64,000 bases of DNA from Chelydra serpentina (Eukaryota > Chordata > Testudines > Chelydridae). The notes beneath the pieces are model-generated. The model did no database searches, was not told the origin of the DNA, and worked only from the letters and a program-made list of their open reading frames with translations. The DNA is taken from positions 24,271,501-24,335,500 of the forward strand of contig JBAIAC010000026.1 of the NCBI GenBank assembly GCA_037349315.1, written 5' to 3'. This document shows, one piece after another, positions 24,865-36,146 of the stretch (positions within the stretch are counted from its first letter, which is position 1; the number at the start of each line of letters is the position of its first letter). Position numbers and translations under genes: made by a program.

Positions 24865-25608
24865 AACATTTATGATGTTTTCAGACCAAGTAGAATATCC
24901 GTCTTGTTAAAATACATCAATGTGAGTCACCATGAATTGAAAACAGCCGAGTTTCTCAGTAGCAAAGCCATGCTTTTTTTTGCTAAAAATCACATCTAGT
25001 GTGTGGAGACCATTCCTTTGACATGCTTGCAGATTCAAAGAGAAATCCTACAAGCTATTGGAAGGGGCATGGAAAGTTCTGGAGAAAAGAATTAAAAAAA
25101 CAACAGCCACCAAATGCTGCAGCAGTTTTAGAGCTAAATTTTCAACATGCGGTCTCCATTTCTGCACATTCAATCATGCACATGCAATTTTTGTGCATTA
25201 TCATGTGTGCATGTACATGCTTGAATGCACAAACATTTGTATGTGCATAAAATGAATTTTGCCTGTATCAATACTGTTGTTTGTGTGCAAAAATGATAAT
25301 GCACATAAAGCTCCACAAAAACCGATTTATGTACACCAAGCACCATGGAGACCGAGCTGAAGCCCCTTTGAAAATGTAACACTTAATGTCAGCGAATATT
25401 AGATTTGTCCTCTTGCTTAAGAAAGTGCAGTTGGATGCTTAGAGATGGAGCATGCTCAGTGTCATTAGTCACTAGTCTTGAAGCTGATGATGTGAGTGGG
25501 AATTTTGCCTCAGTAAGGACTGCAAGATCAGGCCTTAGGCTGTATGTTAGATGTTAAAAGAACACATACAGTGGAAAGAAGCCACTAGACACTGTAGATC
25601 TGACTTAC
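24865..25608. other. Presumed intron, no repeat recognised
   Basis: Downstream intron on the minus strand relative to the LIM exon, whose donor lies at 25608-25603. 25140-25330 is rich in 'tgcacat'/'gtgcat' phrases ('atgcacatgcaattttt', 'catgtgtgcatgtacatg'), with no gene. Confidence 0.5.
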
Positions 25609-25710
25609 CACAAGAGCAGCACGTGAAGCAGTTGGTATGGTAGAGGTTACCCATTGCTTGGCAAGCCTGGCTCGCTCCATATACGCCCTTTCCACACTTT
25701 ATACAAATAC
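25609..25710 (-). CDS. WTIP: LIM-domain exon, ajuba/LIMD1/WTIP family (probably WTIP)
   Basis: A 102-bp internal exon with a perfect acceptor (polypyrimidine run ending CCTAG at + strand 25715-25711) and donor (GTAAGTCA at 25608-25601). With a split first codon (xGT, Gly) and a last base carried into the next exon, it reads I then [19 protein letters not shown], then [13 protein letters not shown]. The zinc ligands are CxxC, 17 residues, HxxC, 2 residues, CxxC, i.e. zinc finger 1 and the start of finger 2 of the first LIM domain. The spacing and the [11 protein letters not shown] motif point to the ajuba family of cytoskeletal/nuclear adaptors, which act at cell junctions, in Hippo signalling and as transcriptional corepressors. 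KCGKGVYG favours WTIP over AJUBA (CNKGIYG) and LIMD1; the paralogue assignment is from memory. The large N-terminal exon should lie above and the other LIM exons below on this strand; none is visible in the window. Confidence 0.85.
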
Positions 25711-26384
25711 CTAGGAAGAAGAAAGAGACTTAACATCAGAATCCTCAGCAGTTCTAAAAAGGAGCTGCTGGCCATTGATTTGTAAACACTTACTGTACCC
25801 CCATCAAGCCCTAAAACAATGAACTAATGATCCTGAATGGAATCCAGACACCAAAATTGGTGGCAGGCATCTTGAGTGAAATGACTACGTGAAAGCCAAT
25901 CAAAAATAAAAGGCAGAAAATCCTAGCATGGCTGGTGAAACAAAGTATGAAGAGCTAGGCTGGCCAAACAGCACAGAAATCCCCCAGAGACCGATGAAAA
26001 TGGGAAGGGACAGGAAATCTGAACGCACGCTGGAAAGAATTCAGACTTCCAAAGAAAAACAGCGGAGATCGTCTATACAAAGTAAGTGATCTTAACACAA
26101 CATGTTACATTCAGCATTACCAATAAAACAAACAAACAATTTGGTCAAACAGTGTCAGAGAAAAAAAGTGTTAATTTTTTTCTCTACAATGAAGTAATCA
26201 CCATATCAATAGTGAACTGAAGTCCATAAGGAGCTCAGTGAAAATGATGCTGTCAGTCGTATGTAATGTTTTTTAACTTTCTCTTGTTAGTAATATTTAG
26301 CTCCTACACACTGGGCATTTTACAGAACAAAAGGCAAGACATCTACCCCCTGTAATCTGGGTTTTCAGATGGGATTCTACTCGG
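25711..26384. other. Presumed upstream intron of the LIM gene
   Basis: Starts with the acceptor of the LIM exon on the minus strand: a CTTTCTTCTTCCTAG tract, with 'ctgatgttaag' about 25 nt upstream as a possible branch point. No other exon or repeat recognised. Confidence 0.5.
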
Positions 26385-26506
26385 GCTACTTAGTGCATAT
26401 TGCAGCAGCTACACTTCTATTTTTAGCAAGCTAGCTTGTTCAGAACTAGCACCCATATGTCTACCAAAGCTGGAATTACACCTCCAGCTCCACTGAAGAC
26501 AGACCT
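26385..26506. mobile_element. Partial MITE ('gctatttttagc' type)
   Basis: The order 'gcagctacacttctatttttagc', 'aagctagcttgttcagaactagc', 'cccatatgtctacc', 'aagctggaattacacctccagctcca', 'tgaagacagacctta' matches the right half of the MITE at 57053-57350. The left half is missing or too diverged. It abuts the Harbinger-like MITE at 26510 directly. Confidence 0.7.
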
Positions 26507-26509
26507 TAA

Positions 26510-26777
26510 GGGCAGGTCTACACTACTGTGGGGATCGATGCTGTGAGATCGATCTATCGGGGGTCGATTTATCACGTCTAGGCTAGACATGATAAATTAA
26601 TCCCTGAGCGCTCTCCCGTGGACTCCTGTACTCCACTGCCATGAAGTCGATCTAAGTACATCGTGAAGACGCCGTGGTAAGTCGATCTAAGTAGGTCAAC
26701 TTCAGCTACGCTATTCTCATAGCTGAAGTTGCGTATCTTAGATCAACCCCTTCCGCCCCCGCAGTGTAGACCAGGGC
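26510..26777. mobile_element. 268-bp Harbinger-like MITE
   Basis: Related to 15150-15445: termini GGGCAGGTCTACAC and GTGTAGACCAGGGC flanked by TAA at 26507-26509 and 26778-26780. Shared internal hairpins include 'tcgatttatcacgtct' against 'agacatgataaatta' and 'aacttcagctacgct' against 'agctgaagttgcg'. Overall more decayed than the 15150 copy, since GC-to-AT changes have removed several CpGs ('tcacgtc' for 'tcgcgtc'). Confidence 0.85.
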
Positions 26778-27357
26778 TAAGGGTGCAGACCTGGCTGGGA
26801 GTTCTGCCATTGACTTCAGTGGTGTCAAGATTTTACCCTAAAGATCTGCTCCTGCTCCTATTGAAATCAATGGCAATTCGTATCAGTTTTGTACAAGAGA
26901 ACAGTTGAAGATCCCAGCATAGCTGTGGCAATGCCAGTTAGCTACTGCTGCTGCAGAGCTCAGAGAAAGATTTCTGATTTGGGTAGGTTCTACAAAGAGT
27001 GTGGTTAGTTTTCTCACGGTAATGGAGCCACAATGGATAGGTGACTGATTATATAGAACTGGCAAATTTCCATTGTTCGAATACTTTTCCTGATGAGATC
27101 GTAACAATTTTACGGTAGGTCAAATGTGCCTCCTAAAACCCTTGAAGCTAGATTGAATTAATCCTTGACATGCTTGATTTTAATGGATTTGTGGCCATTT
27201 ACACCAGAGATGAATTTGTTTCTGTGTCTTTAATAAAGAATGTAATACATAAAACACTGGTACAAAAACAATAATCATTGTTTCATACAATTTATTTTTT
27301 GTTTTCCTGATATGTCCATTGGTCCACGGCTTGCCTGATTTAACTGTGCAGTATGCA
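26778..27357. other. Non-coding, no gene recognised
   Basis: 26785-26885 carries fold-back vocabulary ('ccattgacttcagtggtgtc', 'ctattgaaatcaatggcaa'). The remainder is AT-rich without recognised features. Confidence 0.5.
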
Positions 27358-27557
27358 GTGCAGCTGTATCCATGCTGGTCCCAAGATATTAGAGAGACAA
27401 GGTGGGTGAGGTAATATCTTTTATTGGACCAACTTCTGTTGGTGAGAGAGACAAGCTTTCGGAGATGAGGAAGAGCTCTGTGTAGCTTGAAAGCTTGTCT
27501 CTCTCACCAGCAGAAGTTGGCCCAATAAAAGATATTACCTCACACATCTTGTCTCTA
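27358..27557. mobile_element. tRNA-derived turtle SINE, inverted (fold-back) pair
   Basis: The first arm carries the SINE head 'gtgcagctgtatccatgctgg' and body 'aaggtgggtgaggtaatatc', then 'attggaccaacttctgttgg'. At 27489-27556 the same body follows in reverse orientation. Arms 27393-27460 and 27489-27556 are near-perfect inverted copies (about 68 bp each) separated by a 28-bp loop. The family is, from memory, the tortoise pol III SINE common in cryptodires. The pair may be a 5' truncated inversion formed at insertion or two separate insertions. Confidence 0.85.
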
Positions 27558-29558
27558 ATTGTGTAGTGTAAATTAATAAAGTCAATGTGATTTTGAAATT
27601 GCTTTAGGAGAACATAAAATACGCTTTTGCTTCAGTTATCTTCTGTAATTAAGCTACTTGTATGCTGGTTAAGGCCCTGATCCTGCAAACATTTACACAT
27701 ATGGTTAACTTTAAAATCTTATTGGTTTCAATGCAACTCCTCATAGACTTAAAGTAAAGGATCTGCACAACTGTTTGTAGAATCAGTGCTCTAATCATCC
27801 AGATTTTTCTCTCCTTGTACTAAGAAAGCTATGCAAAGATGATATAAATTCAAACCACCGGGAGGAGAAAATCTCACATGCTATTAACTTGGAGAAACTG
27901 AATTTAACAGAGGGCAGGGAATACCAAGCTAAAATAGGAAAGAGTTCAGACATTTCAGGTTAGTCTTTATTTAGTTTTACAAAGACTTAGCACATTGACT
28001 ATTCTGAGCTACCACACAGCAGAGAGAAATGTAATTTGTTTTTAACAAGTAACTGTAGGAAAATGGAGAAAGCAGGCAACACAGCATCTGCAGTAAGATT
28101 GCTGGTATCTGGTTTGGGACCCCAATAAGAAAGGAGATGGAGGCAGCATTGCACACACCAATTTTTCTGGCCTCCTCATATACCTCCAAAGAGATTTCTC
28201 CTTCCCCTTCCTCCTATTTCTGGAGTAGAAATGATCAGTTTTGGTATAGCACTAATGTTGCTGTCTCTCCCTATGGGTGTGTACTTTGACTAATGTACAG
28301 GGATAATGGGTTAAAAAAAGTATATTTTGAAAAAACTCCTTTGTGTTACAAATTATATTAAAATGGAAAGAGTTTTACAAATTGCATGTAGTTTTCAACA
28401 TGTATACTCTTAACTGACCTCACCTATCTCAGATCATGAAAATAGACTAGTCAGTTTCACCTTTGTTGTCTGATTCCTATGCACTAGCAGGGGAATATTT
28501 AAACCCAAGCAAAACATTGTCTTCATTTAAGTAAAATAATAATGAAACTGTTTCTATTAGTATTGGATTCTGTAAAACCTTTTACATTTTTGGTGCTAAA
28601 GTACCTGACAATGTCCTTTTAACACCATCAAGTATCAATGCCCTAAGCTAAACCTGTGATATCAAAACTCTTCCAGAGAGATCTATCCAACTGCCCTGGA
28701 AACACAAATGTAAGAACATGTTGATTCTGGGGCTAAGTATGAAATCAGATTTAATAAAATAAATGAGAACGTTATTAATTCTAGTAGGTTGACTACCTGC
28801 AGGAGCTACGTCTTTTTTTTTTTTTTTAACCAAAGGTTACAAAAGGTAAGAGAACTATTATTTACTATAAGTTAATGATTCATTTGCTGGTGAAAGTTAT
28901 TGATCCCTCTGTAACATTCTGATCCAAAAGTGCAGCCACATCACTCAACTAATGTTGCAACAGATACCACACATGACAGCCACTGTCAGAGCAGTGAGAG
29001 TAACCAGTGAACCCCTCTATCTTCCCTATAACTTACTGGGAAAATTAGAATCAACCTGGTCTCTTATGTCCTTACAACACCCTAGACAACACCCTAGAGG
29101 CACCCTGGGCAAGAAGGGTTGCACATACAATACAATAGTCACACATTCACTTTGGAAATGGACAGTCTGGTGTTTTAGCTTAAGACCCTGGTCCAACATT
29201 TCATTTTATTTTTGGTAGGATACCCAGACAAGAACCACCCTTTCAGAGTTCCTGTCACTACTACCAGCCATCTTCACCCATTCTGTCCACCCTTTCATAC
29301 CATTAGTGCATTGTGATTGACTGCCACTGACATCACAACTAGGAGGTGGAATATTCATGTATACAGACACACCTTCGCCCTTTTCCTGCTGATTTTTACT
29401 TCAAGGATGGCAGAAATCCATAGTCTACATTTTCCTAAAATATCTATCTTTGAGATCTCATTCACAAATGCCATTAAATGCCAGACTGACTACAGTCAGG
29501 AACCATTGTGGCATATAAAAGCTATCACCTAATTTTTTTAAATCTGTTAACACATTGG
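27558..29558. other. Non-coding, no gene recognised
   Basis: AT-rich. 27672-27790 shows weak fold-back vocabulary ('gatcctgcaaacatttac'). A 17-T run lies at 28812-28828. No exon or transposon ends seen. Confidence 0.5.
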
Positions 29559-29566
29559 ACCATCAG

Positions 29567-31170
29567 TAGGGTGACCATATTTCCCTATGCGGAATACGGG
29601 ACACCTGGTAAAATTACTCATATTTAAGCGAGTTCAACGGCAATCAGTCAGAACTATGCAGTACAAATGTTCAAATTAACATCAAGTTGACGGAGCCTCC
29701 ATTAAAAAGAAACACTGCGTAGTTGGATTATTTTTATTTACCTTATCTTTAAGGCTTTAGGGGCTCCCACAGGGAGGGGTGACAGCCCCCCCATCCTCCC
29801 CACACACACACTCCCGTACACCTCTCTCACACGGGGGGGTGACTGACCAAGCGACCTGACCCTTACAGCTGGCGCTCTCCATCCTCCAGGCCTGGCTGGG
29901 CCTCTAGAACGGATCCACCTCTCCTGGTACCTGGCACCGTGTCTTCCCAAGGCAACACACTGTGGGAACACGCAAGGTCACGTTTCTCCCCCAAGATTTC
30001 TGCCAGGGTTCACACCAGAACGTGGCCAGCAGCAGCTTTTCAACACTGTGCAGGTGGGAAGGGACGGGAGCTGCTTCCAGGCCCGGGGGGATGAGGGGGA
30101 GAAGAGGAGAATGGATGACCTGGCGCCTCCTGGCCCCTTGGCTACAGCGTGGGCAGGAAGGGGTTAAGCCCTCAGGATGCATTGTGCACCACGGAACCTG
30201 ACTGCAGGGGCTTCAGCGAACCCAGCCAGAGAGGTGGTTCAGCAGGGGAGGGTGCCTAGGTGCTCTCTGGGGGCAGGACCCAGGGCGGGAGGCTGGGGAG
30301 TGAAGAGGGTGCAAAGTCCCTGCCCCCGGGGGCTGCTGTTGAGCCTGCAGGTTCCGGACATCAACAGGCTGGAAATGTCACCCCACTCTCCCCCCCCCCC
30401 CACCGCCCCTCTAGAGCTTAGCTGAGGGGCGGAGACTCTTCCCCATGCCAATGCTGTGGGGGGCTTTGGCACATGCAGGTCTCAGCACCTCCTGGCCAGC
30501 ACCCCGAGCTGGAGGGTCTTGGGCTTTCCCGGGGCACCAGCCCAGCCAGAGGCAGTGGGGGAAGGAAGGAGCCTGCAGCCAGGCTGCTGGTGAGCTCAGT
30601 GCTCTGCCCACGGGCTGGTTCTCTGCACAGGGCTGGGAGCGGGACATGTCCCACTGTGGGGGGGATATGGAGGAGCAGCGGGGCTGTAGGGGCAAAAGGG
30701 CAAAGCCGGGAGAGGCCAGCGAGAGGAGGAGCACGTAAAGGGCTGATGGGTGGGCAACAGAAGTGACACGTAATAACTGGCCCCTGCCTGGCGCCTTCCT
30801 GCACTCACCAGCCACTGCAGCTCACAGCCAGAGATGGCTGGAAATGGGACGGGGCAGGGCCCTACTGGCTGAGAGTCTGCATGCAGCGGGGACTGTGCTG
30901 ATGGACCACCAGGGGGAGTGGCTGGCCCCGCCACCAGCCTTGCACATCCACTCCCATCGTCGGCTACTGGACCCCCAACCCCCACCCCAATCAATGCTGG
31001 TGGCGGACGAGCAGGGATCTGGCCAGCAGCAGGACATGCCAGTAGTGATGGGGGGAGGGGATAGAAAATATGGGACAATTTGCCCATTTTTAAGAGAAAA
31101 AGTCGGGACACCTGCAGGAGGGCTTAAATACAGGACTGTCCCTTTAAAAACAGGACATCTGGTCACTCTA
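29567..31170. mobile_element. 1604-bp composite hAT-like element
   Basis: Begins TAGGGTGACCATATTTCCC and ends GGACATCTGGTCACTCTA, the same termini as the 125-bp MITEs at 8659 and 41964. It is flanked by a perfect 8-bp duplication ACCATCAG at 29559-29566 and 31171-31178. Between the ends lie about 1.3 kb of GC-rich sequence with no recognised transposase, and an A/T-rich left part ('attactcatatttaagcgag'). ORFs on both strands (30411-31188) arise from composition. It therefore depends on a transposase encoded elsewhere. Confidence 0.88.
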
Positions 31171-31178
31171 ACCATCAG

Positions 31179-32003
31179 AAGCAAGTGAATTTTTTGATTG
31201 TGAATGGTTTATTTACACAGCCCTCCCCACCATATGATTCATTATGAGCAGCTGTCCGTTTTTTAGTTCGTTTTCTCTAAAAGATTGGTCCTTAATTGCA
31301 GGAATGAATGACCACAGAGATGACTGGCATTCTAAAAAGATTTCATGTATAATTCCATTTATATATTTTGAAAAACATACACGCAGCTGTGGTGTGAGCT
31401 CATAATGCCCTGGAAAAATCACTAATGTGCAGGTTATTTATGATTTGTTTTCCACCAATCGGAACCCAGGCTGTGTGTTATTAGTTTGGTAAGAGGCCAT
31501 ACTTAATAGCAACACGGCATTTTGTTTCAGATTTATTTCTAATGCCTGTTGAATTTCCTATGAAGAATGTGCTATTGTGGAGCAAGCACATCACATTCTG
31601 GAATTTTATTTATTATCTACCGTTTCCAACCTTTGTACAACTCATGGGCTTTCCCTGTGTCTCTTTTCCCATCAGTGTTGTGATTCCTGACCTACAGCTG
31701 AGAACGTTCAGAGCTGCTCAGGATGGAGTGGAACTGAATGGGCAAAGGTGTCCTTTGTGCTCTATCCTGATGCCAGGCTCGTTGTAAATTAGAGCACTTT
31801 ACGGGTTGTGCTAATTTATGCCAGCTGCCAACAGCCTCATTAGGAGATCACAGGGATGTCCTGGCTGCAGAAAGCAGGGGTGAGAGGGGCGCTACCACCC
31901 TGACTCTACCCCATCCAAGTATCCCCTCATGCAGAGAGAATCCTCCAGTATCCAGATCAGGGTGCAGGTTGCTTCGCACTGCCAGAGTGGTGCAAAGCAG
32001 CCC
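31179..32003. other. No gene; candidate conserved non-coding stretch
   Basis: 31190-31860 is repeat-free and AT-rich with paired homeodomain-like cores ('ttagtttggtaag', 'ccttaattgcagg', 'tgtgctaatttatgcc') and 'caattaa' style motifs. Its texture resembles vertebrate enhancers, but this is impression only. The last 8 bases, AGCAGCCC at 31996-32003, are the left target duplication of the next element. Confidence 0.35.
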
Positions 32004-32708
32004 CAGTGGCGTAGCCAGGTTTAGAGCATAGGGGGAGCAGCGCTTTAAAGAGGCGCCTCCCCGCTCCCCCTGTACTCACCCAGCGGCGCTTTAAAGGGCC
32101 CGGGGCTCCAGCCGCTGCAGAGCCTCCGGGCCCTTTAAAGCGCCGCCGCAGCTCTGGGAGCGGGGCTCCGATAGCGCTTTAAAAGGCCCGCGGCTCCCTG
32201 TGGCCGTGGGCCTTTTAAAGCGCCCCTCCCCCTAGCCCGGTTCTGGCAGCGGAGCTCGGGTGGGGATTTAAACGGCCCACGGCTCTTGCAGCCACAGGCC
32301 TTTTAAATCCCCGCCCGAGCCCGGCTCCAACAGCGGGGCTGGGTGGACGGGGGGGAAAGAGGGCTTTAAAAGGCCCACAGCTCCCCGCAGCGGCAGGAGT
32401 CGCGGGCCTTTTAAAGCGCCCCCCCAGCCTGGCTCTGGCAGCGGGGCTCGAGCGGGGATTTAAAAGACCCACAGTTCTTGCAGCCGCGGGCCTTTTAAAT
32501 CCCCGCCCGAGCCCGGCTCCGGCAGCGGGGCTGGGGGGTGCGCTTTAAAAGGCCCGCAGCTCCCCGCAGCGGCAGGAGCCGCGGGCCTTTTAAAGCACCC
32601 CCCGAGCCTGGCTCCGGCAGCGGGGCTCGGGCGGGGCTTTTTAAGGCGCCGCTTCTCCTCACAGGGGGAGCGGCTGCTCCCCCTGCCACCCCCCTGGCTA
32701 CGCTACTG
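32004..32708. mobile_element. 705-bp hAT-like element with tandem GC hairpins
   Basis: Begins CAGTGGCGTAGCCAGG and ends CCTGGCTACGCTACTG, flanked by a perfect 8-bp duplication AGCAGCCC at 31996-32003 and 32709-32716. The interior holds about six degenerate units of 'ctttaaaaggcccgcggctc' facing 'gggccttttaaagcgcc', i.e. an array of palindromes around TTTAAA cores, with intervening 'ggctccggcagcggggct'. Related by its termini to the 222-bp element at 11364. ORFs (32215-32744) are composition artefacts. Confidence 0.92.
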
Positions 32709-32716
32709 AGCAGCCC

Positions 32717-33834
32717 CAGCACAGCTGAAGATTGGGGCCATTAGTCTCCTCTGGAGTAGCCAGCTCCGCCTTCAGCAATGTAAGAGTGCAGTCGGGGTGA
32801 CCTCACAGCCCATTAACATGGAATCCACTGCATTTTCACATACAGATAACACAGACACACTGCATGAGGAGATCAGAGGCTGTTAGATGCTTGGTATCTC
32901 TCTTTAGCTGGAAAGATATTACATGATGCTGTGTGTAAAGGCATTACTGGCATTAGTATAAAGGTTCTGTAGGCATGAGTATGGGATAGCTGCTCTCCGC
33001 CAGGGTACATCCTTGAGCTCATACTACATACACTAACACATTTGCTTGAAGATAAGGAAAAAAAAAAATCAAAGTAGAGAATAATCAAGCACATATGCAC
33101 AATGGACCTCGGCAAAAGAGCACAAACGATTAATGCTGGAAATTGAGACTTTTGATTTAAATTAGCTAAGCAAACTCCCCGCTGCTCCCCAGATAGTATG
33201 AAACTAATCCAGTTCCTCCTGATAATGAATTGCACATACTTTCTCAAAGCTGCCTTACTAAGAAAGCAAGGATCGGAATGTGACTGGGGCAAGTCTTTCC
33301 AAAGCAGCAGAATATGCTCAATGACTGCTTTTTTTGAAGTTCAGAACAGTGACACGTTTTCTCTCTAATACACACAGAGATAGTCGCTGATTTAAGAATT
33401 TTATCAACCCAGACAATGTTTTCAGATATATTCAGTGACTTTGCGCCAAACTGAAACGGTAAGAAGACAGCACAATGTAATGAGCAGAGGTATCAACCAC
33501 AGCCTGACAGACCCAATGTGAACTGGAGAATTCCCCAGCATGTACTTTGACCAGAGATAGTTCCAGACTGAAGCCTGGAATAAAAACGCCCCTGGACTTG
33601 GTGAACAGCATGTTCTGGGCCCATATCTACTTTTGACAGGTGTTCACAGTGCTCTCTGGACCATCAAATTGTTGGCTGGAACTCTACATCCTTCCCCAGG
33701 TCCCCTAATGATAGAGAAACCAATGGGCCAGAATTTGGTACCATGTTTTTTGTGATCCAGTTAAAGGGTTAGCAGGCGAATAAATACACTTTAGGTCCAA
33801 CTCCATCCTCAGTTACATGCACGGAACTCTTCTT
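32717..33834. other. Non-coding, no gene recognised
   Basis: The 139-codon minus-strand ORF at 32873-33292 has no domain or splice context and is treated as chance. No transposon termini. Confidence 0.5.
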
Positions 33835-33975
33835 GGGTCAAATTCCGCCCTCACTCAAACTGCACAGCCCTACGGCAGGCAGTAGAGTAACACGAGTCTC
33901 AGAAAGGGAGCAGAATTTGTCCTGCTGACTTCAATGGGAGCAGCATGTGTGAGTTGGAAGGGAGAATCTGGCCCT
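33835..33975. repeat. Fold-back repeat of the 'gcagaatttgtcc' family
   Basis: 'gggtcaaattccgccctcac' and 'gggagaatctggccctctc' bracket 'gctgacttcaatgggagcagc'. It is the same repeat vocabulary as 6284 and 50210. Confidence 0.55.
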
Positions 33976-36138
33976 CTCTCTCTTTTCTTTAATTCGACAG
34001 TGTGCCATGAATCAGAGATGAACCGCAACTTTCTTTAGCCCCACATCATCTCTCACTGGGATAAATGCTACATACAGTGTACAGTGAGAAATGCCCACGC
34101 CCTGTCATTATACATTAGGGTAAAGTTAGCATTAACAAATAACACATGGCACAGATAAATCTTTGGCTACATGGTTCCATTCACAAAGCAACGGGAGAGC
34201 AAAAGGATAGGGCACGTATAACATCGGGTTACTGCAGTATCCATTTCTCTCTCACACAAGTTGAGAATTGTCTCTCTACACATCAGCTCAGAGGTGAGTC
34301 AGGGGCTTCTAGAAGGGCAGGGGGCTCAAACCCACAAGGACATGGAGAGAGAAGCTGCGTGGGTCAAATACATGCCTTAATTCAATTCAGAGACTGCTAA
34401 ATGAGTAAGACTGAGGGTAAAAAGCCAGAGAAGGGAATATGTGCTCAGCAGCCCAAAGAGCGAAGAGAGGAAGGACATGTGAGGTAAGGGAGTTGGCTTA
34501 TGTATCACAACCAGAGTCTATCCTGGATTGCAGCAGCCAGGAGATTCTGAATGGACTGGAGAGAAAAACTCCATGTCCCTTTTAGCAAATAGCATGGGGG
34601 GGATCTTGAAATGTATAAGTCACATGCCACTCAGAGACTGAGAGAAAATATAAACCCTCTCCCTACTCAGGGTCCAAGGGCTGGGGATGGTGGGTGAGGA
34701 GAGCCAAGCTTCTGGAACTCTCATTCTCAGGGCTCTCACCACCTTCATCTATCAAAACTAACTCTTGCCAGTAGGTTTTAATCCTCCAGTTACTCAGGGT
34801 CTAGTAAGTTTTCCCAGCCCTGAACATACAATATAAATAAGTCCAATTCCCAACACATCCAGCAGGAGGATACCCAATTGCATACACAGTAAACACACAT
34901 GACTGCACAAAAAACAGAGCACGCTCCTTCAGCATAGATAAGAGAAGCATGCAGGAACCTGCTGACTAAGACTACATCATACTGCCTTCTCTGATAGGGG
35001 GAAGGTCAGCAGACAACACAAATGTGAATACGCCTGAGAATGTAGAAGTTCCGCAGTGATACAGGAAAGAATGGAGACCGTTTGCAGGTAAACATTTTAA
35101 ATCCCTGTTTTAAATCATAGGCTGGTCATGCCAGGAATCTTGAGGCTTCTAAGCCTAACAGTGGCCTGGCTCTATTTAAACAACAGAAACTAGCTCTGTA
35201 GGATACTTTAGAAAGTAATGACTCACCATGGCAGGCTAACAGAACAACAGCTCACACAGCCTAGAGTGCTGGAACTGGCTACACTGAGAGAAGAAATGTT
35301 GTCCGGGCTACATTGGTACCTAGTAAAATTACTGTTTAAATAAAGTCAAAATTAGAATCAGGTCACGTGCCAGGAAACGAAGCTTTTTTCATTATTAAAC
35401 CTTCCTCGGGGTTGCTACCAACCTTGTTCTCTTCCTTGTGGAAACAGGATAAAGATACTGCCATTAACTGGCCACCGCCTCCAGATATCTATTTTATCAA
35501 TCTACTAACTTAAATGCACTCCATCTCCATAGCATCTGTGCCTCTTATAAGAGAAATAGCTTGATTACTTTATTGTGGGGGGCAGGGGGAAGTTGAGTTA
35601 AAGAGATGAGTTTTGCTTAGTTTTATCTTTTGCAGAAATGAATTCTATAGTCTAACTCCAGTTCCCATCACAGTTCTGATTCCCTCACTCCTGAGCCTCT
35701 GTCTATGGGCTAATAATTTCATTGTTCCACTAGGATATAGCTGTTATGGGAGATCATGGCCGTGGAAGGAGATACTAGGCCAATCCCATGAAGGACTTTG
35801 GATATCAGGCCACAGAACCTGGACTCTCTTTTATATTCATTGGGGACCCATTTGTTTGTGGCATCTGCTTTGCTAAGTAGATGGGCAGCCACATTTTATA
35901 CCAGTTGGAGTTTTTTCAGGGCAAGTGACTTCATACCTAGATACAGTAAAGATGATGGTGGGGAATCTGAAACTGCACTGCTGTAGAATGTCTAACACTG
36001 CATTTCCCTGGCTCTACATTTTAGCAGTTATAAGCCCAAAGAACATCTAGACAGCTGACTTGTAGCTAGCATACCTAAAGCCAAGTGGAATACAAGCGCA
36101 GCTGAGTGGAGGAGGTCATTGGAGACCATATCAGTTCT
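33976..36138. other. Non-coding; possible repeat at 35790-35960
   Basis: 35740-35960 ('gaaggactttggatatcagg' ... 'gatgggcagccacattttatacc') resembles a decayed dispersed repeat of unknown class. Remainder unremarkable; ORFs at 34146-34400 and 35613-35986 have no domains. Confidence 0.4.
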
Positions 36139-36146
36139 GATTAGCA

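Noticed and set aside
30411..31188. Overlapping ORFs of 97-171 codons on both strands
   Set aside because: They sit in the GC-rich interior of a transposon with intact target duplication. No domain and no codon bias distinguishes any frame.
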